From positions 1-10,168 of the forward strand of contig URJC01000066.1 in assembly GCA_900548135.1 (NCBI GenBank): 10,168 nucleotides of DNA, given 5' to 3'. Shown one piece after another: positions 1 to 6,600 of the stretch; within the stretch, counting starts at the first letter, position 1, and each line of letters begins with the position of its first letter. Position numbers and translations under genes: made by a program. The notes under the pieces were generated by a model. It made no database searches, was not told the origin of the DNA, and saw only the letters and a program-made list of their open reading frames with translations. This DNA comes from an uncultured Odoribacter sp. Its GTDB lineage: Bacteria > Bacteroidota > Bacteroidia > Bacteroidales > Marinifilaceae.

Positions 1-707
1 ATAAACTGGATGAAAGTATTGAGCAATTATCTCGTTCGGAGCGGGAAAATGCCTGGCGTGAGATGGCTCGTCAGATAGCCCATGAGATTAAAAATCCACT
101 GACGCCGATGAAACTGAATATTCAGTTTATGTTGCGTTCTTTGCAAATGGAGGATCCTGAAAAATTCAAACAGCGTTTCCGGGATATTTCTGGTATGTTG
201 ATAGAGCAAATCGATAATATGGCAGCAATCGCTTCCGCATTTTCTGATTTTGCAAAGATCTCAGTTGCCCATAGTGAAATCTTTGAAATTGATGAGTTGG
301 TGAAAAATTGTACCTTATTATTTAAAAATAATGTGGATGTTTTGGAATGTGAGGCAAACTCTGGTGTCAGAATATTTGCAGATAAGGAACAGATGAGAAG
401 GGTGATTATTAATTTGTTGAAGAATGCTGAACAGAGTATTCCGGATGGGAGACCGGGAAAAATCAAAGTGACGGTTCGTAAAGTAGATCACAAGGTAGAG
501 GTTAGAGTAAAGGACAATGGATGCGGAGTTCCGGAGGAGATACGTAAAAAGATTTTTGAGCCAAATTTCACGACTAAGTCGAGTGGCTCGGGATTGGGCT
601 TAGCTATCTGTCGCCGGATAGTGGAGAGCTTTGGAGGACAAATCGGTTTTACTACCAGGCTTGGAATAGGAACAGAATTTTATTTTTTATTGGATTATTC
701 GGATTAG
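1..707 (+). CDS. Sensor histidine kinase, NtrY-like, C-terminal part (5' end outside window)
   Basis: Membrane-type two-component sensor kinase; only the last 234 residues are visible, reading in frame from base 3. The ATG at 63 is internal, because the frame is open to the window edge and the phosphoacceptor box lies only six residues after it. Counting from the first visible codon, His27 sits in HEIKNPLTP, the HisKA autophosphorylation box typical of NtrY/NtrB-like kinases. The HATPase_c domain follows: N box NLLKNAEQS with Asn141, DNGCG (Asp171, G1 box), FEPNFTTK at about 185, and GSGLGLAI at about 195 (G2 box). All residues needed for ATP binding and phosphotransfer are present, so the visible half looks functional. 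The sensor region and any upstream response-regulator gene lie outside the window, so the signal is unknown. The stop at 705-707 is one base before the next ATG, suggesting translational coupling. Confidence 0.93.
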   Translation, partial: KLDESIEQLSRSERENAWREMARQIAHEIKNPLTPMKLNIQFMLRSLQMEDPEKFKQRFRDISGMLIEQIDNMAAIASAFSDFAKISVAHSEIFEIDELVKNCTLLFKNNVDVLECEANSGVRIFADKEQMRRVIINLLKNAEQSIPDGRPGKIKVTVRKVDHKVEVRVKDNGCGVPEEIRKKIFEPNFTTKSSGSGLGLAICRRIVESFGGQIGFTTRLGIGTEFYFLLDYSD

Positions 708-708
708 A

Positions 709-1233
709 ATGTTTATTATGAGTGTGATGTATATATTAATTGGTCTGATTGTCGGAATTTTGGGAACAGGAATTTACTTCAGATGGAAGAAGAAAGAACA
801 ACCTGGCCCGCAAGGACGGACTGAGAAAGATAAAGTAGAAATCACCATTCAGGATATCATCCGGTTGGCTGCTTTAAATATTACATTAGATGTCAGTTCT
901 TTGATTATTGAATATAAGATTAATGTGAAAAATCCCGAATTTTATGAAAAGTATCAAGGGTTGAACAAACGGGAGAAGGATTTGTATTTTAATGAGCTGA
1001 TAACAATTTTCAGTAAAAACAGACGGGAATATGTCCGGGATCTGTTTGATCAGCATACAGGCTTGTCAATTCAGGATGTGCTGCTATTGTTGATGAGTGA
1101 GATGGAGTTGGATAATAAGACTATGTCACGTATTCTTGGAATAAGTACGGAGACTTTGAAAAAAAGAAAAACCCGCTTGAAATCGAAAATGAATGCAGGA
1201 ACAATATCTGTTAAAGAGGAAACAAATGCCTGA
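709..1233 (+). CDS. Membrane-anchored protein with C-terminal helix-turn-helix, function unknown
   Basis: A 174-residue protein. Residues 7-25 form one hydrophobic segment followed by RWKKK, so it is probably anchored with the bulk in the cytoplasm. A polar linker (26-45) leads to a mostly helical middle. Residues about 119-161 read as a LuxR/sigma-4-like helix-turn-helix: LSIQDVLLLLM, then DNKTMSRILGISTETLKKRK, then TRLKSKM. The pattern 'nKt(I/M)a+iLgIs..tlKkrk.RLk.K' resembles the DNA-recognition helices of Bacteroidetes regulators. No receiver domain or other sensor domain is visible. Starts at 709, 718 or 727 are all possible; 709 was chosen because it abuts the kinase stop. The gene is very likely co-transcribed with the kinase and may act with it, but that rests on position alone. 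Its last 23 bp overlap the tail of the convergent GT9 gene. I cannot name the family; a protein-protein adaptor is an alternative. Confidence 0.85.
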   Translation: MFIMSVMYILIGLIVGILGTGIYFRWKKKEQPGPQGRTEKDKVEITIQDIIRLAALNITLDVSSLIIEYKINVKNPEFYEKYQGLNKREKDLYFNELITIFSKNRREYVRDLFDQHTGLSIQDVLLLLMSEMELDNKTMSRILGISTETLKKRKTRLKSKMNAGTISVKEETNA

Positions 1234-2212
1234 TGTGTCCGGCAACCTTTTCAGGAGTGATATCCACCATACACTTTTGGAATACACTTTGTTTACATTT
1301 TCCACGTCCGTCTTTGGTACAGGGACGGCATGGTAAGGCCACTTCCAGAATCTCGGCGGTAGGACCTGTAGGAAAGCCAAAGGCTGTAGGGCCCATCAGG
1401 GCGAAGGTTGGTATCCGGAATAAATCTGCAGTATGCATAAGACCCGTATCAGCACTTACAACCAGGTGTGATTGATGAATCAGAAAACAAGATTCCAGTA
1501 AACTTGTTTTTCCTGCCAGGTTGACGCAGCGGTCAGGAGCGATGGCACGGATTTCTTCACAAAAGGCATCATTGGGACCTCCAAGGATAATGAAATGATA
1601 GTCTGGTAATAGGGCAATCAGTTTACGCCAATGTTCTTTAGGCCATCGTTTCATTTCCCAATTAGCAGAGGGCACAAGAGTTATTGTCGAAAGACCGATC
1701 CTGTTTCCCCAACGGGAACTGCAATCCTCTGGGAAATACCAATTTTGCTGTTGTTCCGGGAAACGGGTAATACCCCATTTTTTCAGGGGTTCCCTGAAAG
1801 ATTCCATGCCCCGGAAAGGCCATTCGAAACGGTTAATGCCCATTTGGAACAAGAGGAAGCGTTTCCAGCGTTTTTTGTTTCTGAGGAGAATGTAAGGTTT
1901 GTGGTTTGGAAACGGAGAGAGGATCAGTTTCAGCACATTGGAACGGATATTACTATGTGCGTCATAGATATAATCATAACGTTCTTTCCGTAATTGTCCA
2001 GCTATTTTCAGTAATCCTTTCAGGCCGGCAGTTTTGTCGAAAGCCCATATCTTATGAATACGTTTGTCAATGGTGAGTATAGAAGCCATGTCTTTTCTGG
2101 TAATCCAATGTATTTCAGCATCCGGGAATTTTTCCCGGATACCACTGATGATACCCATGCATTGGATGATATCACCTATGGAACTGAACCGGATAATCAG
2201 AAATTTGGGCAT
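1211..2212 (-). CDS. Glycosyltransferase family 9 (ADP-heptose:LPS heptosyltransferase-like)
   Basis: A 333-residue GT-B fold enzyme of family GT9, which transfers heptose or related sugars from nucleotide donors to lipopolysaccharide inner core or other surface glycans at the cytoplasmic face of the inner membrane. The N-terminus MPKFLIIRFSSIGDIIQ is the GT9 signature, with its Ser-x-Gly-Asp acceptor-side loop. The C-terminal donor domain shows LAGKTSLLESCFLI, then VVSADTGLMHTADLF and ALMGPT, the conserved nucleotide-sugar site (family D/S-x-G-x-x-H). A Cys-rich segment near the C-terminus (LPCRPCTKDGRGKC, then KCM) is common in this family. Length is normal (about 330-350). The ATG at 2212 lies 14 bp after the stop of the M20 gene, so the two are probably one transcript. 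Its last 23 bp overlap the convergent gene at 709-1233. Sugar and acceptor cannot be deduced, so no rfa/waa symbol is given. Confidence 0.9.
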   Translation of the reverse strand: MPKFLIIRFSSIGDIIQCMGIISGIREKFPDAEIHWITRKDMASILTIDKRIHKIWAFDKTAGLKGLLKIAGQLRKERYDYIYDAHSNIRSNVLKLILSPFPNHKPYILLRNKKRWKRFLLFQMGINRFEWPFRGMESFREPLKKWGITRFPEQQQNWYFPEDCSSRWGNRIGLSTITLVPSANWEMKRWPKEHWRKLIALLPDYHFIILGGPNDAFCEEIRAIAPDRCVNLAGKTSLLESCFLIHQSHLVVSADTGLMHTADLFRIPTFALMGPTAFGFPTGPTAEILEVALPCRPCTKDGRGKCKQSVFQKCMVDITPEKVAGHIRHLFPL

Positions 2213-2226
2213 AATTTGAAATTAGG

Positions 2227-3399
2227 TTAATAATGAGTGATAAATACAGAGGAGGACATTGCGAGTGAGCATAATGTGCGGATTCCATATGACAAGGCTT
2301 CCGGATCGGCATAGAATTCCGGGGTATGGAGTTTTCCACCAGGTAACTTTCCTTGCACTCCCAGTCGTATAAAAGTAGCCGGGATACATTGGCTGTAACG
2401 GGCAAAATCTTCAGTTGTCATCCTTTTCGACAATAAAATTACATGTTCCTTACCAAATTCCGATTCTAATATCTGGAGGGTATGAGCAGCCTTTTCCGGA
2501 TTGTTATACAGGCTCGGATAACCTGTGATAATTTCTGTTTTTCCTTTTGCTCCCATACTATGGGCGATTGCTGAAGATATATTTTCTATATCCATTTTAG
2601 CTTGTCGGCGCCAGTTTTCGTCAAAAGTACGGAAAGTTCCCTCCAGTATAATTTCTTTAGGAATGATATTCATGGCACTTTGACAGCGGACATTCCCAAA
2701 GGTCAATACAGTCGGCATAAATGGTGATGCATGTCGGCTGGTGATTTGCTGTAAAGCTACAACAATATGTGATGCTATCAAAACCAAATCGACACTTTTA
2801 TCAGGAAGAGCTGCATGTCCGCCTGGACCTTCCAAGGTGATATAGATTTCATCTCCGGAAGCCATGTATGGTCCCGGACATAATCCCACGTTTCCGACAG
2901 GTAAATCCGGTTCGGCGTGTTGAGCAATGATCCACTCCGGATAATGACTGTTGAAAAAAGAACTTTGCAGGATTTCCAGTGCTCCCCCCGGCAATACTTC
3001 TTCGGCAGCCTGGAAGATCAGCATTATGTTTACAGGTAACGATGCTTGATGTTGCTTTAGGTAAATGGCTGCCCCCAATAAGCAGGCTGTATGTACATCA
3101 TGTCCGCAGGCATGCATGATACCTGGATGTTGGGAAGGGTAAGGATGGCAAGAGGCTTCTTGTAAAGGAAGGGCATCAGTGTCTGCACGCAAAGCCACTG
3201 TATGGGTGGGATACTGACCTGGGATAAATCCGATTACACTGGTGTTGCCGATGTTTTCATAGGTAATACCGTGTTTTTTCAGTACCCCGCAAATATACTG
3301 ATGTGTTTGTTTTTCCTGGAAACTGAGCTCCGGATATTGGTGTAAATGCCTGTAATGTTCTGATGCTTCGGAAATTATCCAGGTGTCTATACTAGTCAT
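2227..3399 (-). CDS. M20 family amidohydrolase/metallopeptidase (M20D, hippurate hydrolase-like)
   Basis: A 390-residue binuclear metal-dependent amidohydrolase of the M20D/IAA-amino-acid-hydrolase group, which cleaves N-acyl amino acids or similar amides in the cytoplasm. Visible landmarks: RADTDALPL (71-79), HACGHDVH with Cys98 and His100 as metal ligands, AAEE with Glu133 as catalytic base and Glu134 as ligand, His161 in AQHAEPDLPVG, the lid/dimerisation domain start GDEIYITLEGPGGHAALPD, and C-terminal His358 in LHTPEFYAD. All expected ligands are present, length is typical, and there is no signal peptide. The ATG at 3399 fits the usual N-terminus (HYRHLHQYPELSFQE follows about 15 residues later). 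It leads a probable two-gene unit with the GT9 gene 14 bp downstream. No good TAnnTTTG promoter match was found upstream. The natural substrate is not predictable; peptidase, aminoacylase and hippurate hydrolase roles are all possible. Confidence 0.93.
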   Translation of the reverse strand: MTSIDTWIISEASEHYRHLHQYPELSFQEKQTHQYICGVLKKHGITYENIGNTSVIGFIPGQYPTHTVALRADTDALPLQEASCHPYPSQHPGIMHACGHDVHTACLLGAAIYLKQHQASLPVNIMLIFQAAEEVLPGGALEILQSSFFNSHYPEWIIAQHAEPDLPVGNVGLCPGPYMASGDEIYITLEGPGGHAALPDKSVDLVLIASHIVVALQQITSRHASPFMPTVLTFGNVRCQSAMNIIPKEIILEGTFRTFDENWRRQAKMDIENISSAIAHSMGAKGKTEIITGYPSLYNNPEKAAHTLQILESEFGKEHVILLSKRMTTEDFARYSQCIPATFIRLGVQGKLPGGKLHTPEFYADPEALSYGIRTLCSLAMSSSVFITHY

Positions 3400-3525
3400 A
3401 AAACCTTATTTTTAACAAACGAAGTTAAAATTTATTCTTGAATACTCGAAATCCTATATAAAAAGAATTAGTTTCGTATTATGAATGTATATATTATAAT
3501 TATTTAATTTAAACTGATCTTAGAT

Positions 3526-3678
3526 ATGAAAGGATTCTTATTTATTACTTTTTTTATTAAGGCTGTTTATAATACTGCTTTGCATGGTGAGTTTGAATTG
3601 AACCGGGAGAAAATAACCATGTTGGTGAGTCCCACTGTGCCGGAGTTGAAAATTCGGTTTTATGGGGAAATTGAATGA
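3526..3678 (+). CDS. Possible 50-residue small protein, doubtful
   Basis: ATG at 3526 to TGA at 3676-3678. The N-terminus MKGFLFITFFIKAVYN is hydrophobic with a Lys at position 2, like a short membrane segment or signal peptide. The remaining 30 residues are polar and end in RFYGEIE. I recognise no family. The base composition of the second half (about 3580-3678) is less AT-rich than the flanking DNA, which slightly favours coding or a decayed gene end. It lies 81 bp upstream of pssA on the same strand. A weak -7-like element (TAGTTTCG, one mismatch) lies about 40-50 bp upstream of its ATG. It may be a real small membrane protein, the remnant of a lost gene, or chance. Confidence 0.25.
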   Translation: MKGFLFITFFIKAVYNTALHGEFELNREKITMLVSPTVPELKIRFYGEIE

Positions 3679-3719
3679 TAAATAATATACAGTTTTCTCT
3701 TTCTAATCATGGAACTTTA

Positions 3720-3727
3720 TAACTTTG
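3720..3727 (+). promoter_or_regulatory. Bacteroidetes-type -7 element for pssA
   Basis: TAACTTTG matches the Bacteroides sigma-ABfr -7 consensus TAnnTTTG exactly. It lies 32 bp before the pssA ATG, which predicts a short leader of about 25 nt. There is no clear TTG at the expected -33 position (only TTTTC further upstream), so confidence is moderate. Confidence 0.45.
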
Positions 3728-3759
3728 TGGTTGTAAAAAAAACATATAATTAGGTCGTC

Positions 3760-4509
3760 ATGAAAAAGCATATTCCCAATCTGATCACCTCTATGAATGT
3801 GGTTTCCGGTACATTTTCTATTTTTATGACTATGTATGGGCGTCTTGAACTTGCTGCCGGATTAATTCTGGTGGCAATGGTTTTTGATTTCTTTGACGGT
3901 TTAACTGCCCGTTTGTTACATGTGAAATCAGAGATGGGAAAAGAGTTGGATTCATTGGCTGATATGGTCAGTTTCGGAGTGGCTCCTGCATTGCTGGCTC
4001 ATTTTCTGATCCTGGCTATTTTACCGGGACAGGACATGGAATACTGGGCTGAATGGACTGTTAGCATGAAAATCATGTTGTTTTTTCCTTTGTTGATTCC
4101 TGCTTTTTCAGCTTATCGGCTGGCTAAATTTAACCTGGATATCCGGCAGGCGACTTCGTTTATTGGAATGCCTACACCTGCAAATGCACTGTTTTGGGTG
4201 AGCCTGGTGTTTGGGGGTGTTTATACTCCAGATATTTACACTCTTTTATTTGGAAATGTATATGTGTTGGGATTTAGTGCTTTGATCCTTTCCATTTTAT
4301 TGATCAGTGAATTGCCTATGTTTTCATTGAAAATCTCCGGTTTTGGCTGGAAAGAGAATAAAATCAGATATTGTTATTTTGTTTGTGTGATTATTATAGC
4401 TTGTATCTGGGGAAAAGCAGTTATGGTATTTGTTATTCCCTTGTATTTATTGTTTTCTGTGATAGGGGTATTAGGAAAATTTCTGCCTACCATCCTAAAT
4501 CCTGAATAG
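3760..4509 (+). CDS. pssA: CDP-diacylglycerol--serine O-phosphatidyltransferase
   Basis: Integral inner-membrane enzyme that joins CDP-diacylglycerol and L-serine to give phosphatidylserine, the precursor of phosphatidylethanolamine. The 249-residue protein carries the CDP-alcohol phosphatidyltransferase signature D-x2-D-G-x2-A-R-x8-G-x3-D-x3-D. Here it is Asp43, Asp46, Gly47, Ala50-Arg51, Gly60, Asp64 and Asp68, with the metal-binding Asp residues intact. The N-terminal KKHIPNLITSMNVVSG and the following SFGVAPA are characteristic of the bacterial type-II PssA branch, which separates it from PgsA. Several hydrophobic segments fill the rest (about 74-91, 103-117, 147-162, 168-186, 205-222, 222-240). 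A phosphatidylserine decarboxylase gene is often beside pssA in Bacteroidetes but is not in this window. Its last 23 bp overlap the tail of the convergent HU-CCDC81 gene, and no terminator fits between them. Confidence 0.95.
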   Translation: MKKHIPNLITSMNVVSGTFSIFMTMYGRLELAAGLILVAMVFDFFDGLTARLLHVKSEMGKELDSLADMVSFGVAPALLAHFLILAILPGQDMEYWAEWTVSMKIMLFFPLLIPAFSAYRLAKFNLDIRQATSFIGMPTPANALFWVSLVFGGVYTPDIYTLLFGNVYVLGFSALILSILLISELPMFSLKISGFGWKENKIRYCYFVCVIIIACIWGKAVMVFVIPLYLLFSVIGVLGKFLPTILNPE

Positions 4510-5248
4510 GATCATAATTTACATAATCATGTGAAGGGGCAATCACACTGTTGCAAGTGATTTTCCCGGGAGCTGCTTTAGACTGAAGGATGGGTAATTC
4601 TGGCTGTATTGTGGTGCTATTGGTGATTTTTCCGGGCATGTCCGTATTGTCGTGGTGAAATACATCCAGCTGCTGGGAAATAAATACGACCCCTGCAATT
4701 GTTGCTATGGCTAACGCGTATTTCAGTAAACGATGCAGAAAATTATCTGATGATCCTGAATTGATATAGGCTGACATTTCCCTTGCCTTTGCCATGGGGA
4801 CTGTAATCTGTTCAGGTTTCACGCGGGTGGCATCCATTGTATAAATACCGATAGGTTCCATTCCATAAGCTTCTGCAAAAAAATTGTTTTTAGCAGGCTC
4901 AAAGATAACATTAAACCGCCGGTCGGTGAAAAACATACCTATATCGCCGAAAGCAATCTGTTGTTTTTGATTTAACCTGATTTTTAAATCTTCGCAAAAT
5001 AGGGCAACCTGGACAAGGGCTTTTTCATAACTGATCTTTTCTTTGGAGGCTATCCAATTCACTAGTAAGCCATCATTATGAGTCAGATTACGATTGAATA
5101 AAATATCTTTGGCAGGAGGACAGATAATTCCATTGTTCTCATCAATATACGCACTTTTGTAATTGCATATAAACCCTCCGAAATCGGGAATGATGACGCA
5201 ATCATACAAAAATAGCAGATCAGATATGTATCCTATAAACCTATGCAT
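4487..5248 (-). CDS. HU-CCDC81-like single-pass membrane protein lacking a SPOR domain
   Basis: A 253-residue protein resembling the Bacteroidetes 'HU-CCDC81 and SPOR domain-containing' family. The N-terminus (1-30), ISDLLFLYDCVIIPDFGGFI, matches the family hallmark 'I..LL...DCVI+P.FGGF'. A second HU-like half follows (about 50-118: NRNLTHNDGLLVNWIA, then GDIGMFFTDRRFNVIFEP). After a linker, residues 174-192 form one transmembrane helix, leaving a C-terminal periplasmic tail of about 60 residues that is short, Ser/Thr/Pro-rich and without a recognisable SPOR (peptidoglycan-binding) fold. Family members usually carry SPOR there. The cytoplasmic HU-like part is proposed to act in a DNA- or cell-division-related way; the function is not settled. 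The ATG at 5248 is the only one before the conserved motif. The -7 promoter element ends 4 bp upstream of it. The gene is transcribed alone. Confidence 0.82.
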   Translation of the reverse strand: MHRFIGYISDLLFLYDCVIIPDFGGFICNYKSAYIDENNGIICPPAKDILFNRNLTHNDGLLVNWIASKEKISYEKALVQVALFCEDLKIRLNQKQQIAFGDIGMFFTDRRFNVIFEPAKNNFFAEAYGMEPIGIYTMDATRVKPEQITVPMAKAREMSAYINSGSSDNFLHRLLKYALAIATIAGVVFISQQLDVFHHDNTDMPGKITNSTTIQPELPILQSKAAPGKITCNSVIAPSHDYVNYDPIQDLGW

Positions 5249-5252
5249 GCTA

Positions 5253-5282
5253 CAAAAGTAGAAAAAAATCCCTGAAATCCAA
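5253..5282 (-). promoter_or_regulatory. Promoter of the HU-CCDC81-like gene, abutting its start codon
   Basis: On the minus strand TTG (5282-5280), a 19-bp spacer and TACTTTTG (5260-5253) match the Bacteroides -33/-7 arrangement, with the -7 consensus TAnnTTTG exact. The last G of the -7 box lies only 4 bp upstream of the ATG (5248). Transcription would therefore begin at or next to the start codon, giving a leaderless or nearly leaderless mRNA. Confidence 0.5.
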
Positions 5283-5478
5283 TAAACCGATGGAAGGGAA
5301 ATTTTGAGAAGAGATAATTGATTAGTGATGAAGGTTTAACGATAAATGATAAAGGGGGGAAGGGGTATTGAGGAATTAGAATAAGAAGCGAAAACCATTG
5401 ATAGACTGGCTTAATAAGATAGTTAATAAATTTTTTAAGAAAGTTCTTTGATTTTTAGAAATATTGATAATTTATTAC

Positions 5479-5486
5479 TTACTTTG
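5479..5486 (+). promoter_or_regulatory. Probable -7 element for galE
   Basis: TTACTTTG, followed by C, has one mismatch to TAnnTTTG and lies 35 bp before the galE ATG, a distance similar to the other promoters here. No convincing -33 TTG was found at 19-20 bp; a TTTG at 5447-5450 is too far away. Confidence 0.38.
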
Positions 5487-5521
5487 CAATACGTTCTTGT
5501 TTAACAATAAATCTTATCCTT

Positions 5522-6541
5522 ATGAAGGTATTTGTAACAGGTGGTACCGGGTATATCGGTTCCCATACAGTTGTGGAATTGCAACAAAGCGGCTTTGAAG
5601 TGATTATTGTAGATAATCTATGTAATTCTAATATAAAAGTATTAGATGGTATAGAGAAGATCACAGGCATTCGGCCTGAATTTGAACAGATGGATCTGAC
5701 GGAGGCTGAAAAAGTACGTGATTTTTTTGCACGTCACCGGGATATTGTAGCAGTCATTCATTTTGCGGCATTGAAAGCTGTTGGTGAGTCTGTGCAGAAA
5801 CCTTTGGAATATTATCGGAACAACCTGAATTCTTTGATGAATGTCATTGACAGTATGAAGGAGTTTGGAGTAAAAAACCTGGTATTTTCTTCGTCTTGTA
5901 CGGTATACGGACAGGCAGATGTCTTGCCGGTGACTGAACAGACTCCGCGTAAGCAAGCTGAATCGCCCTATGGAAATACCAAGGCGATGTGTGAGGATAT
6001 CATGCGTGATGTAGCTAAAGTTGAGAAAGAAATGAATCTGTTGGCATTGCGTTATTTTAATCCGATCGGCGCTCATCCTTCTGCTTTAATTGGAGAATTG
6101 CCGAATGGGGTTCCTAATAACCTGATTCCTTTCCTGACTCAGACAGTTGCCGGAATACGGGAACAATTGAGCGTGTTTGGAGATGATTATAATACCCCTG
6201 ACGGTTCAGCTATCCGTGATTATATAGATGTTGTTGACCTGGCAAAAGCTCATGTGGTGGCTATCCGTCGTTTGCTGGAAGGGAAAAACAAAAATAATTA
6301 CGAATATTTTAACATCGGTACCGGAAATGGAGTTTCTGTATTAGGTTTAATCCATGCTTTTGAGAAGGCTACCGGGGAGAAAGTGAATTATAAGATAGTA
6401 GGTCGTCGTACCGGAGATATTGAGAAAGTATGGGCAGATACTTCTTATGCTAACAATGAATTAGGCTGGAAGGCTGTGTCCTCGCTTGAGGATACTTTGG
6501 CTAATGCCTGGAGATGGCAGAAACATTTGATGGAGAAATAA
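5522..6541 (+). CDS. galE: UDP-glucose 4-epimerase
   Basis: A 339-residue extended short-chain dehydrogenase that interconverts UDP-glucose and UDP-galactose (Leloir pathway), supplying galactose for surface glycans. The NAD-binding Rossmann motif GGTGYIGSH is at residues 7-15. The catalytic Ser is in VFSSSCTVYG (Ser125 by alignment with E. coli Ser124), and the Tyr150-x3-Lys154 pair is in SPYGNTK. LRYFNPIGAHPSALIGE (about 176-192) and RDYIDVVDLAKAHV (about 232-245) are typical GalE substrate-domain motifs. Length matches E. coli GalE (338). The position aligned with E. coli Tyr299 and human Cys307, which gates access for N-acetylated sugars, is Val303 here (GDIEKVWAD). The gene is transcribed alone, with a -7 element upstream and a hairpin terminator 18 bp after the stop. 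Confidence 0.96.
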   Translation: MKVFVTGGTGYIGSHTVVELQQSGFEVIIVDNLCNSNIKVLDGIEKITGIRPEFEQMDLTEAEKVRDFFARHRDIVAVIHFAALKAVGESVQKPLEYYRNNLNSLMNVIDSMKEFGVKNLVFSSSCTVYGQADVLPVTEQTPRKQAESPYGNTKAMCEDIMRDVAKVEKEMNLLALRYFNPIGAHPSALIGELPNGVPNNLIPFLTQTVAGIREQLSVFGDDYNTPDGSAIRDYIDVVDLAKAHVVAIRRLLEGKNKNNYEYFNIGTGNGVSVLGLIHAFEKATGEKVNYKIVGRRTGDIEKVWADTSYANNELGWKAVSSLEDTLANAWRWQKHLMEK

Positions 6542-6559
6542 TTTTGTGCCAAAATATTG

Positions 6560-6600
6560 AACACCGGGTGTTTATAAAATGGACATCCGGTGTTTATAAT
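6560..6600 (+). terminator. Hairpin terminator after galE
   Basis: Arms AACACCGGGTGT (6560-6571) and ACATCCGGTGTT (6583-6594) form a 12-bp stem with one G-U pair and an 11-nt loop, followed by TATAAT. It starts 18 bp after the galE stop. The U-tract is poor, so efficiency is uncertain. Because the arms are nearly palindromic, the site also reads as a direct repeat of CCGGnTGTTTATAA type. Confidence 0.6.

Larger units (their letters stand above)
3400..3759. other. 360-bp divergent intergenic region between the M20 gene and pssA
   Basis: AT-rich DNA between two divergently transcribed genes. It contains the pssA -7 element (3720-3727) and one doubtful 50-codon ORF (3526-3678), listed separately. 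The only candidate for an M20 promoter is TTCGTTTG on the minus strand (3416-3423), with one mismatch to TAnnTTTG and no TTG at the right distance, so I do not call it. No hairpin terminator, repeat or RNA gene was recognised. Confidence 0.6.

Noticed and set aside
122..466. 114-codon minus-strand frame inside the histidine kinase
   Set aside because: Antisense to the HisKA and N-box region; no features of its own.
1631..1993. 120-codon plus-strand frame inside the GT9 gene
   Set aside because: Lies wholly antisense to a GT9 gene with clear motifs; its translation has no recognisable features.
2172..2405. 77-codon minus-strand frame spanning the M20/GT9 junction
   Set aside because: Out of frame with both real genes and overlapping the conserved M20 C-terminus.
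5261..5478. Search for RNA genes or small proteins in the HU-CCDC81/galE spacer
   Set aside because: Only AT-rich DNA and frames of about a dozen codons were found; nothing beyond the two promoters.
5642..6076. 144-codon minus-strand frame inside galE
   Set aside because: Antisense shadow of a gene with full GalE motifs.
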